Shown here piece after piece: positions 1-7,327 of a DNA stretch of 64,000 bases (within the stretch, counting starts at the first letter, position 1; each line of letters opens with the position of its first letter). Under the pieces are notes generated by a model, which had not been told where the DNA came from, did no database searches, and worked only from the letters and a program-made list of their open reading frames with translations. Origin of the DNA: Parapedobacter tibetensis (GTDB taxonomy: Bacteria > Bacteroidota > Bacteroidia > Sphingobacteriales > Sphingobacteriaceae); the NCBI RefSeq assembly GCF_024704835.1, contig NZ_JAMXBE010000008.1:62001-126000 (forward strand), in the 5' to 3' direction. The position numbers and the translations under genes are program-made.

Positions 1-1971
1 TGGGTATTTTTCTATCAATTGTTGCAGTCCCTCGATGGCTGTATCGTAATCGTCTAAGGTAAAATAGGTATAGGGGATTTCAAAAGCCACATCATCTGCA
101 TAATTTGAATTGGGAAACTGTTCGATGACGGAACGTAATGTGGCGATTTTCGCCTCATTGTTACCCTGTAGCCCTTGGATAACCCCTCGTTGGAACAAGG
201 CATAATCCTGGCTTTGTGCCTTACCGTTAATCAACTTATCATAATGCTGCATGGCTCGGCCGTAATTCCGCATGGAAAAATAGGAATCACCAAGGCGGGC
301 GATGGCATCGTTACGTACATTGGTTTCAATGGCATTGCCACCGGTAGATAGGAAACGTTCAAAATAATTGGCTGACGTATTGAAGCTGTTGTTACGGAAT
401 GCTGCATAGGCCAACGCATAGTTGGCATAACTGTATACATCCGTGTTCCTTGCTGCCGGCAACCGGAGGAAACGGGAAAAGTTTTCTACGGCCTCGCCAT
501 ATTTTCGCACTTCATACATCGCTTCCGCTTTCCAATAGGTAGCCAATGCCACTATCTCAGGGTCGATAGGAAATTTTTCGGATCGCATAAACATAGAAAT
601 ACCGTTTTCGAATGCCCGCTCATTGTAAAAATCCAATCCGCGGTAATAGGTGACTTTTTGATATGCGGCATTTGCTGCTTGACTTCGGTTGTTCATGGAT
701 TCCAGCACATCGACGGCGGCACGGTAATTACTAGTACCAAGCAAAGCCTCCGCTAACAACGTTTTGGCTTCTTCCAAACGTTTTGAATTAGGATAGGTAT
801 CCAGATATTCTTGGGCAGCATCCAAGGCCACTTGATGGAATTCGAGTTCGTAAGACAGCTTGGCATAATTGAACAGTCCTTCTTCTTTCAACGCTGGGTC
901 AAAATCCAACTTAGAGGCCCGGAAAAAGGCGTTTCGAGCACTTTGCTTGTTACCTGTCTTCAGGAAGGCATCGCCGAGGGAAACCATTGCGCTTTGGTAG
1001 TAAGCATCTGGCTCGTCCATTTTTTCAAGCTCTGCAATGGCCTTCTCATAATCGCCCATCTTGTATGCCGTATAGCCAATTTGGTAGCTGTCTTGATTAT
1101 TTTGCGTCTTACCTTGGTCGCCAGCCTGGAACTTGTCATAATATTCCTTTGCTTTTTCCAGATCGTTTTTTGCAAAATACGTGGCTCCTACAATACGGAA
1201 CATATCTGTTTCGTTTTCCTGCTTGGTGGTCTCCAGAATTGGCAATGCGTATTCCAGTACATCATCGTATCGCTTGTCCAGAAAATACAGTGCCGACAGG
1301 TAGTATGGATAGCTGTTTTCGTAGGTCTTCGACCCTTTTAGCCGCTCGAACTCTTGCAATGCCGTTTTGTATTCCCCATCCAGGTAACAGAGGTATGCAT
1401 AATAGTAAATCGATGCCTCAGCATACATGCCGCGCTCATCCTTAAGCTGTTCAAAGAGCGGTTTAGCGGAAGCATGATCTTCCGTCATGAAGAGGGAGTA
1501 TGCCAGCTTATACCGAAACTCGGTGTTTTCACGGCCAGCCAGGTTGCGGCTGTCCAATTTATTAAACCACTCGATGGTTTTATCGTAGTTCTTTTGGGCA
1601 AAATACGAACGTCCAACCTGGAAATATGCCGCTTTGGCATTTGCGCTGGCTGGATAATCCCTGATATACTTGAGGAAACGACTTTCCGCATCAGACTCAC
1701 CCAATTCCAATGCACAGATGGCCTGGTAAAAACGCGCATTTTCCTTCAATAAGGTCAACTCCACATGTTCATCCTGCTGTAGGGTGGAATTTATCCGTAT
1801 ATCCTCTATTTTGTCGAAATGCTTAGCAGCTGATGCATATTTCCCTTTTTCATACAATTCCATTCCGGTTTTGTAGGCCCAGTTGACCTCCTGCCATGCA
1901 CTTTGCTGGGCCAAAGCAGGAGATGCCACCAAACTGAACGCAATACTTATCTGATAAATTCTCTTAAACAT
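1..1971 (-). CDS. Secreted tetratricopeptide-repeat protein (C-terminus cut by window edge)
   Basis: An open frame runs from an ATG at 1971 to the left edge without a stop (657 codons visible), so the C-terminus is missing. The N-terminus is a signal peptide: a basic MFKRIYQ start, a hydrophobic core and an ALA-QQ cleavage region. The rest is almost entirely TPR-like helical pairs with recurring patterns such as Y-x-K-A-I-x-E and A-x-Y-x-x-G-x-x-Y. Large periplasmic TPR proteins of this size are common in Bacteroidota and usually serve as scaffolds for envelope or secretion complexes; no enzymatic motif is visible, so the specific role here is unknown. It stands alone, with pyrB upstream in the same direction across 339 noncoding bases. 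TPR assignment is firm; function is not. Confidence 0.88.
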   Translation of the reverse strand, partial: MFKRIYQISIAFSLVASPALAQQSAWQEVNWAYKTGMELYEKGKYASAAKHFDKIEDIRINSTLQQDEHVELTLLKENARFYQAICALELGESDAESRFLKYIRDYPASANAKAAYFQVGRSYFAQKNYDKTIEWFNKLDSRNLAGRENTEFRYKLAYSLFMTEDHASAKPLFEQLKDERGMYAEASIYYYAYLCYLDGEYKTALQEFERLKGSKTYENSYPYYLSALYFLDKRYDDVLEYALPILETTKQENETDMFRIVGATYFAKNDLEKAKEYYDKFQAGDQGKTQNNQDSYQIGYTAYKMGDYEKAIAELEKMDEPDAYYQSAMVSLGDAFLKTGNKQSARNAFFRASKLDFDPALKEEGLFNYAKLSYELEFHQVALDAAQEYLDTYPNSKRLEEAKTLLAEALLGTSNYRAAVDVLESMNNRSQAANAAYQKVTYYRGLDFYNERAFENGISMFMRSEKFPIDPEIVALATYWKAEAMYEVRKYGEAVENFSRFLRLPAARNTDVYSYANYALAYAAFRNNSFNTSANYFERFLSTGGNAIETNVRNDAIARLGDSYFSMRNYGRAMQHYDKLINGKAQSQDYALFQRGVIQGLQGNNEAKIATLRSVIEQFPNSNYADDVAFEIPYTYFTLDDYDTAIEGLQQLIEKYP

Positions 1972-2310
1972 ACTGTCAAATGGTCTATATTCTTATTGTA
2001 TGGCATTACTTGTGTAATTCCTAAATACGGTTTACTTGTACGCGTACTGGGTCGGCATCCCTACAGTTATTTGGCCTTGGGGAAAAACTACTCATATACC
2101 CAGCTTCCTTATTCTTTATACAAAAAAAAGGCCACAAAATACACGTCATCCAATCTAACTCGCTAAATTAATGTGAAACCCGGAAGTTTTCCCCAAAAGT
2201 TGTCCACAAATGTTAATAACATTATATCGTCGACGATAATGCAACGCAAAACACGTGCCCTTGCTTGTAGGAATCCGGAAAGTGATCATAAATAAGGCAA
2301 ATCCGATAAA
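1972..2310. other. Noncoding gap with two adjacent palindromes
   Basis: 339 bases between the stop of pyrB and the start of the TPR gene. No convincing gene is present. It contains two perfect palindromes side by side: ATGTTA-A-TAACAT at 2210-2222 and TATCGTCGACGATA at 2225-2238, about 240-260 bases upstream of the TPR start. A DnaA-box-like TTGTCCACA lies at 2200-2208. The palindromes could be an operator for the TPR gene, but no partner protein is identifiable. Confidence 0.5.
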
Positions 2311-3249
2311 TCATCCTCGTTTATGTACAAGTAAGTACAGCACCGCCATACGGATGGCCACACCATTCTCTACCTGGTCAAGAATGATCGCATGTCGACT
2401 GTCGGCCACATCACTTGTAAGCTCTACCCCACGGTTTATCGGTCCGGGATGCATGATGGTAATTTCTTTACCAAGCGAATCGAGTAATTGCTTGTTCAAG
2501 CCATAGAGCATGGAGTACTCCCGCAGGGAGGGAAAATAGGCGATATCTTGGCGTTCCAGCTGGATACGGAGCATATTTGCCACATCGCACCATTTGAGGG
2601 CGTTAACCAAATTGTGCTCCACCTTTACCCCCAATGAAGAAATATATTTTGGTATCAGCGTAGTGGGGCCGCATACCATAACCTCTGCACCCAACTTGCG
2701 TAGGCAAAGAATATTGGATAAAGCCACCCGCGAATGCATAATATCCCCGATGATGGCTACCTTCTTGCCGGCTACGTCTCCGTAACGCTCCCGGATGGAA
2801 AAGGCATCAAGCAATGCTTGTGTCGGATGCTCATGAGCACCATCTCCCGCGTTAACAATTTGGGCATCTACATGCTTGCTTAGAAAAACCCCTGCGCCTG
2901 GATATGGATGGCGCATTACGATCATATCCACTTTCATGGCCAGGATATTGTTGACCGTGTCAATGAGGGTTTCCCCTTTACTCACGGAAGACGATGAGGC
3001 AGAGAAATTGACGATATCTGCAGACAACCGTTTCTCGGCCAATTCAAAAGACAACCGTGTACGGGTGGAGTTCTCAAAAAAGACATTCGCTATGGTGATA
3101 TCGCGTAGCGACGGCACCTTTTTTATCGGCCGGTTGAGCACATCCTTGAAGTTGTCGGCCGTTTCGAAAATAAGTTGGATATCCCGCTCATCGAGATCTT
3201 TAATCCCCAAAAGATGTCGGGTACTGATTTGTTTTGCTGATGCTGTCAT
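2311..3249 (-). CDS. pyrB: Aspartate carbamoyltransferase catalytic subunit
   Basis: Makes N-carbamoyl-aspartate from carbamoyl phosphate and aspartate, the first committed step of pyrimidine synthesis in the cytoplasm. The carbamoyl-phosphate loop FFENSTRTRLSFE is intact near residue 55, the HPTQALLDAF motif is in the middle and the aspartate-binding region HPGPINRGVE near the C-terminus. The product is 312 aa from the ATG at 3249, the usual catalytic-chain length. An in-frame ATG at 3267 would add six residues; I prefer 3249 because family members begin shortly before STRHLLGIKDL. It lies 36 bases after pyrR on the same strand and is presumably co-transcribed with it. No regulatory chain gene (pyrI) is adjacent. 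Confidence 0.96.
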   Translation of the reverse strand: MTASAKQISTRHLLGIKDLDERDIQLIFETADNFKDVLNRPIKKVPSLRDITIANVFFENSTRTRLSFELAEKRLSADIVNFSASSSSVSKGETLIDTVNNILAMKVDMIVMRHPYPGAGVFLSKHVDAQIVNAGDGAHEHPTQALLDAFSIRERYGDVAGKKVAIIGDIMHSRVALSNILCLRKLGAEVMVCGPTTLIPKYISSLGVKVEHNLVNALKWCDVANMLRIQLERQDIAYFPSLREYSMLYGLNKQLLDSLGKEITIMHPGPINRGVELTSDVADSRHAIILDQVENGVAIRMAVLYLLVHKRG

Positions 3250-3285
3250 TTCCAAGTTAATGCACAATCACAACGATGGTATTAA

Positions 3286-3834
3286 TTATTCCTCTTCTGT
3301 CAATAACGTAATGCGGTCATGCGTATCCGCTTCCTTCCAGCTTACAATAACTCGCTGGGAGTCAATTGAGTCTACCTGCATACCGATATAATCTGGCTCG
3401 ATGGGCAATTGCCGCGAAAAGCGTCGGTCTACCAAAACCAGCAACTCAATCTTTGCCGGACGGCCAAACGCTTGTATTGCATCCATAGCAGCTCGGATGG
3501 TTCTACCTGTCCATAGTACATCATCTATCAGGATGACTTGCTTTCCTTCCATGATAAAATCGATATGCGTACTGCTTGGCACCAACGGCCCACTGTCCTT
3601 TCTCCTGAAATCGTCGCGGAAAAAAGTAATATCCAATTCGCCATAGGGAACATCCTGTAACGCCGGAATTCGCCGCAGTTCTTCCACAATCCGTTTGCCG
3701 AGGTAAATACCGCGAGGTTGGATACCAATAATCGCGGAATCGGCAAAGTCGGCATGGTTTTCAATCAATTGATGGCAGAGCCGTTGGATGGTAATCTGGA
3801 ACTTTGGGCCGTCTAATAAAACAGATTGCTTCAT
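3286..3834 (-). CDS. pyrR: Bifunctional pyrimidine operon regulator / uracil phosphoribosyltransferase PyrR
   Basis: 182 aa PRTase-fold protein. The PRPP-binding signature VILIDDVLWTGRTIRAA is complete, and QPRGIYLGKRI near residue 43 is a typical PyrR segment. In Firmicutes PyrR binds pyr mRNA leaders when UMP is high and attenuates transcription, with a weak uracil phosphoribosyltransferase activity. Here it is the first gene of a pyrR-pyrB pair. I see no obvious PyrR-binding attenuator in the short leader upstream, so an enzymatic role or control elsewhere is possible. A near-ideal -7 element is found just upstream on the minus strand. Confidence 0.94.
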   Translation of the reverse strand: MKQSVLLDGPKFQITIQRLCHQLIENHADFADSAIIGIQPRGIYLGKRIVEELRRIPALQDVPYGELDITFFRDDFRRKDSGPLVPSSTHIDFIMEGKQVILIDDVLWTGRTIRAAMDAIQAFGRPAKIELLVLVDRRFSRQLPIEPDYIGMQVDSIDSQRVIVSWKEADTHDRITLLTEEE

Positions 3835-3850
3835 GAGAGGAATGTTTGGG

Positions 3851-3858
3851 CAAACCTA
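3851..3858 (-). promoter_or_regulatory. Candidate pyrR promoter -7 element
   Basis: On the minus strand the sequence reads TAGGTTTG, matching the Bacteroidota TAnnTTTG consensus, 16 bases before the pyrR ATG at 3834. No clear TTTG -33 element is seen 17-23 bases further upstream. The leader would be short, leaving no room for a classical attenuator. Confidence 0.5.
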
Positions 3859-4008
3859 CTATATTTTTTTGACTTATACGGTTGAAAATGGGATATTTTT
3901 CTATTGCCCACCACCTACGCAAAAGCCTCGAATCCATTTTATATTCAACAGGTTTGAAAGGCATTAATAGTCCAATAAGCTAGCTTGGGGACGGGTGATG
4001 ATGTGGTG

Positions 4009-5775
4009 TCAATTATTTCTGTCTTGCTTTTTTTGCCTCAATTTCTCCACATCTTTTTCAAACTTCTCCCGGAGGACCTTATATTCAGGGGAATTATACA
4101 ACTCGGGGTCTACAAAATCTATTATTTTACCCTTAACGCTTTCCGGAAACTTCATCTTCTTACCATCTAGCATGCTTAGGGCTACCCGACTGTTTTTGTA
4201 GAGAGAATCAACAGATACAAGCGAAGAATCCATAAAAATCCCATCGAAAACTGGACCGTTGAATTCCATTTTAAATTCAGGCCCAACGTTACGTAACCAG
4301 ATGGAATCGATAGCAAAATCTTTTTGGGACAGTTTAAACAACATCGAATCTTTTCTCATATCAAAATGAAACTTCATAGCCGAATCAAGGTGCATCTTTT
4401 GAATGGTCTTGGCCAATGAGTCCATATGAAATGTTTTCCCTTTGAGGCGTTTTACTAATACGCTGTCTGTCTCAAAGAATCGATATTTCGACGCGTAATT
4501 TTTGTGCACGTTAGCGATAATGGAATCAATCATTGCCCTATCATTGTCTTTTAACAATAGGACACGCCTTCCGGAAATCATTTTCAGCGTATCCATTAAT
4601 TTTTGTAGCGAATCTGTATGGTATTCCAAATGTTCACCTCCCTTTAATATAACGATTCGTTTATTATTAGGTATTGAATCGACTTGTTTACCGGCATCCA
4701 ATTTAACCACATGGCTTGTATCCATTCCTGTTGCTTCAGTGTATTCATGAGATTGCTCATTCTTGTTATCCGGTTCAAGGTCTCCTTTTGGCCCAATCCA
4801 AGCCAATGAAGCCGTTGCCAAAGCGGCAAAAGCCAATACCAGCAATTGCTGTCTGATGTTAATATATTTCGTTTTCATATTCGTAATACGTTCAATACGT
4901 TGAAATAATTGCGATTTCGTTTTCCCAGTGGCAGCCATGGCAAGTCTTCCCCCCGTTTCATCTGTCAAAAGTGCTACCTGGAGCAACGTTTGTGCATAGA
5001 ATATCGGTTTGCCGGTTTGCTGTAGCACGATGTCATCGCAGGCATTTTCCCGTTCTTGGTTAATAATCCTACCTATTAACCAAACAAATGGATTGAAAAA
5101 CAATACCGTTTCCATCATTGTTTTGAATAAATTGAGTAGGTAATCATTTCGCCTGACATGCGATAGTTCATGAATCAATATAGCCTCTACTTGGGTTGTG
5201 TCCAAGTGGTTGGCCATCGCCAGTGGGAAAAGCACCATAGGTTTGAGGTATCCCACCACCAATGGCATCTTTACTTTTCCGGAAAGCCGGAAACCAACGG
5301 GCTTAGCTATGCCCATCCGCAGCAGGGTATTGCTGAAAACACTCGCCCAGGCCGATGGCACGGCAAGCAAACCGATATGGCGCATGCGCCGAATACGGAA
5401 ATAGCCAAGGCAAAGCAAAATAACCTGCAGGCAGAGCCCAGCATGGTATCCACCTACCAGGTAATTGAAAGCAGCGGGAGTAGGATTTTTTGGCAGACCT
5501 AATCGTACCAACGCTTCCACAGGAAAATAAAATCCAGCATCTTGTACGGCCTTACTTCCGTACGAAAATTCCAGTCTACCAAAAAAGACTGCGATAAACC
5601 CCATAAAGAGCAATACCAACGAAGAAAAAGAGAAGGCATATCTAGTCCGTGCATTTGAATCGGGAAATGCAGCAAATAACAGAAGCAATAGGCCATATGC
5701 AAGTGCCCCCATCCACAACGAATGGACAATGCTCCAACCTGTTGCTTCGATAAGATTATCAATGGAAAATAACAT
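4009..5775 (-). CDS. BlaR1/MecR1-type M56 membrane metallopeptidase (module 1)
   Basis: 588 aa. Several membrane segments occupy the N-terminal ~130 residues, followed by a cytoplasmic zinc protease loop with HELSH (His202, Glu203, His206) and the downstream NQERENACDD segment that supplies the third ligand, then a last membrane segment around residues 312-328. The remaining ~250 residues are charged and presumably extracytoplasmic; they lack the penicillin-binding domain of true BlaR1, so the signal sensed is unknown. In this family the protease is activated by a signal and leads to removal of the BlaI repressor. The gene starts 6 bases after blaI, so the two form a sensor-repressor operon. 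Confidence 0.9.
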   Translation of the reverse strand: MLFSIDNLIEATGWSIVHSLWMGALAYGLLLLLFAAFPDSNARTRYAFSFSSLVLLFMGFIAVFFGRLEFSYGSKAVQDAGFYFPVEALVRLGLPKNPTPAAFNYLVGGYHAGLCLQVILLCLGYFRIRRMRHIGLLAVPSAWASVFSNTLLRMGIAKPVGFRLSGKVKMPLVVGYLKPMVLFPLAMANHLDTTQVEAILIHELSHVRRNDYLLNLFKTMMETVLFFNPFVWLIGRIINQERENACDDIVLQQTGKPIFYAQTLLQVALLTDETGGRLAMAATGKTKSQLFQRIERITNMKTKYINIRQQLLVLAFAALATASLAWIGPKGDLEPDNKNEQSHEYTEATGMDTSHVVKLDAGKQVDSIPNNKRIVILKGGEHLEYHTDSLQKLMDTLKMISGRRVLLLKDNDRAMIDSIIANVHKNYASKYRFFETDSVLVKRLKGKTFHMDSLAKTIQKMHLDSAMKFHFDMRKDSMLFKLSQKDFAIDSIWLRNVGPEFKMEFNGPVFDGIFMDSSLVSVDSLYKNSRVALSMLDGKKMKFPESVKGKIIDFVDPELYNSPEYKVLREKFEKDVEKLRQKKQDRNN

Positions 5776-5781
5776 GGCTGT

Positions 5782-6168
5782 TTATGATTTGTTTTCAAGC
5801 TCATCCAGATACCGCTTGATGGCTTCAATTTCAGTTTTGCTCGTCTTGTGATTGCCTAGCGCTTGCATAACTAGGCGTGAGGCTGACCCTGAAAACATAT
5901 TGTTAATCAACTTGTTCACCATCTGTTGGCTGGTTTGTTGTTGATCGACTTCCGATTGGTAAATATGGGTTTTGCTGGAGGTATCACGGCTTACCAACCC
6001 TTTCTCATGCATGATCTGCATCAGTTTCAACGTGGTTGTGTAGCCTACATCTTTACTTTTGGCCATCTCTTCATGTACTTTCCTCACCGTGCTGGGGCCG
6101 TGCTCCCACAATACTTGCAGGATTTCCAATTCGCTTTCCGTCGGTTTTATCTGTTTTTTGTTGGTCAT
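5782..6168 (-). CDS. BlaI/MecI/CopY-family repressor (module 1)
   Basis: 128 aa winged-helix repressor. The N-terminal DNA-binding domain is recognisable from LEILQVLWEHGPSTVRKVHEEM and GYTTTLKLMQIMHEKGLV; the C-terminal half is the helical dimerisation region that contains the cleavage site in relatives. It is the first gene of the pair with the M56 protease (6-base gap). Two copies of a TACGAA-N4-TTCGTA palindrome flank the -7 element of its promoter immediately upstream, fitting autorepression. Targets other than its own operon are not visible in this window. Confidence 0.95.
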   Translation of the reverse strand: MTNKKQIKPTESELEILQVLWEHGPSTVRKVHEEMAKSKDVGYTTTLKLMQIMHEKGLVSRDTSSKTHIYQSEVDQQQTSQQMVNKLINNMFSGSASRLVMQALGNHKTSKTEIEAIKRYLDELENKS

Positions 6169-6175
6169 TCTTGAT

Positions 6176-6215
6176 TACGAATTTATTCGTAATCAAATAT
6201 ACGAACAAATTCGTA
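6176..6215. promoter_or_regulatory. Twin BlaI-type operator
   Basis: Two copies of TACGAA-N4-TTCGTA lie at 6176-6191 and 6200-6215, with a 24-base centre-to-centre distance. The first is embedded in a longer perfect palindrome (10-base arms, 6173-6194). Their form, TAC...GTA half-sites in a pair, is that of MecI/BlaI operators. They begin only 8 bases upstream of the blaI start and bracket its -7 element. Confidence 0.8.
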
Positions 6216-6223
6216 ATAGCAAA
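6194..6223 (-). promoter_or_regulatory. Promoter of the blaI-M56 operon
   Basis: On the minus strand TTTG (6220-6223) is followed after 18 bases by TATATTTG (6194-6201), a consensus Bacteroidota promoter. One operator sits between the -33 and -7 elements and the other lies just downstream of the -7 element, an arrangement suited to blocking RNA polymerase. Confidence 0.75.
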
Positions 6224-6267
6224 ATATTTTTATATTTTTTAACAAATAGAAGTATAATGCAGTGGAT

Positions 6268-7296
6268 TTAAGGTTGCATGATGAGCTCCGCAATCTTTCC
6301 GGCGGCACCTGCCAATACCACCCACTCCCCTCTTTTCGCTTTCTTCACCACATGGAAACTGTCATTAGCTAGCATTTTCCAAGTTTTTCCCCCATCGAGC
6401 GAAACATCGACACCCGATGTCCCTGCAGCCACCAAAGTCTTTTCACCAATATATTCAACAGCCGACCGAAATCCGAACGTACCCACCATGGGAGGATTCC
6501 AAGTCAGTCCGCCATCAGCGGTCAGAAACACCGATAGCTCACGAGCGGTGTCCTGCAAGTAATCGCCGCCTACCACAACGCCATTTTTTCCATTCCAAAA
6601 TGCAATCGAAAATATACCTGTTGAGGGAGCGCCTTGTACAATGGGACAGTCATGTGCCGACCAAGTGCGCCCATAATCGGTGGATGAAAACAGCCGCGAT
6701 CGGGCTCCTCCTGTACCAATAAACATGCGGCCTCCCGATAATGTACGGATACCAGTACCACTCGCGGCAAACCCGGCTTCGCCTTCCACCAATTGAATGT
6801 TGGCTTTGCTGCTGATATCTTGCCAAGTTTGCCCGCCATCACCAGTCGCCAAAAGTTGCATGACCCCATTTATCGGGTCGCCGTAAGCCATACCTGCTCC
6901 AGCATCCCAGAAATCCATACCATCGAAGAAAATCTCCGGCCGGTCATCCCTATGAGTTTCCTGCCAGGTATTACCACCATCTGATGTGCTCAGTATGACC
7001 AATGGCGATCCGGCGCTGATGATGAGTGCCTCATGAGCCGAAAAAGCCTCAATATCCCTGAAGTCGATTTCTTCATATCCAGCAACCTGTTGCCAATCCC
7101 AACTATTACCCCGATCTGTGGTTTTGGCTATCCAGCCATCGCTACCGCTCACCCACGCCACGGAATCATCCACCACGGATAGGCCGCGTATGCTGGTTGG
7201 TTTACCTTGCTGGAGCATATCCAACGTCACCTGTTGGGCATAACATCCGCATGAAACAAGCAGTAAAAACAGCGATAAATAAGATTTGATTGTCAT
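6268..7296 (-). CDS. Secreted Ycf48/BNR-like beta-propeller protein
   Basis: 342 aa with an N-terminal signal peptide ending near CYAQQ. The body is a series of BNR/sialidase-type blades: SxDxGxTW motifs recur (TTDRGNSWDW, TSDGGNTWQ, TGDGGQTWQ, STDYGRTW, TADGGLTWN, SLDGGKTWK). Such propellers resemble Ycf48/HCF136, a photosystem assembly factor in phototrophs, but in heterotrophic Bacteroidota they are extracytoplasmic proteins of unknown function. No sialidase active-site residues can be assigned. It follows the first DUF2723 gene by 31 bases on the same strand and may be co-transcribed with it. Confidence 0.85.
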   Translation of the reverse strand: MTIKSYLSLFLLLVSCGCYAQQVTLDMLQQGKPTSIRGLSVVDDSVAWVSGSDGWIAKTTDRGNSWDWQQVAGYEEIDFRDIEAFSAHEALIISAGSPLVILSTSDGGNTWQETHRDDRPEIFFDGMDFWDAGAGMAYGDPINGVMQLLATGDGGQTWQDISSKANIQLVEGEAGFAASGTGIRTLSGGRMFIGTGGARSRLFSSTDYGRTWSAHDCPIVQGAPSTGIFSIAFWNGKNGVVVGGDYLQDTARELSVFLTADGGLTWNPPMVGTFGFRSAVEYIGEKTLVAAGTSGVDVSLDGGKTWKMLANDSFHVVKKAKRGEWVVLAGAAGKIAELIMQP

Positions 7297-7327
7297 TCAA
7301 AAGAAATTATCATTCATGCGTATACGC

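Noticed and set aside
811-1752. Three overlapping plus-strand frames opposite the TPR gene
   Set aside because: They are shadows of the minus-strand TPR coding sequence, with low-complexity composition and no motifs.
1903-2166. Plus-strand 87-codon frame between the TPR gene and pyrB
   Set aside because: It starts inside the TPR gene on the other strand, has no promoter element and no recognisable family.
2191-2208. DnaA-box-like words (TTTTCCCCA, TTGTCCACA) suggesting an origin
   Set aside because: Only two weak matches, no cluster, no AT-rich unwinding element with consistent spacing, and no dnaA or dnaN nearby.
3761-3964. 67-codon minus-strand frame overlapping the pyrR start
   Set aside because: It overlaps pyrR out of frame, covers the pyrR promoter and has no protein-family features.
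5782-6168. Beta-lactam resistance module (blaI-blaR1)
   Set aside because: The M56 partners lack a penicillin-binding sensor domain and no beta-lactamase gene is adjacent.
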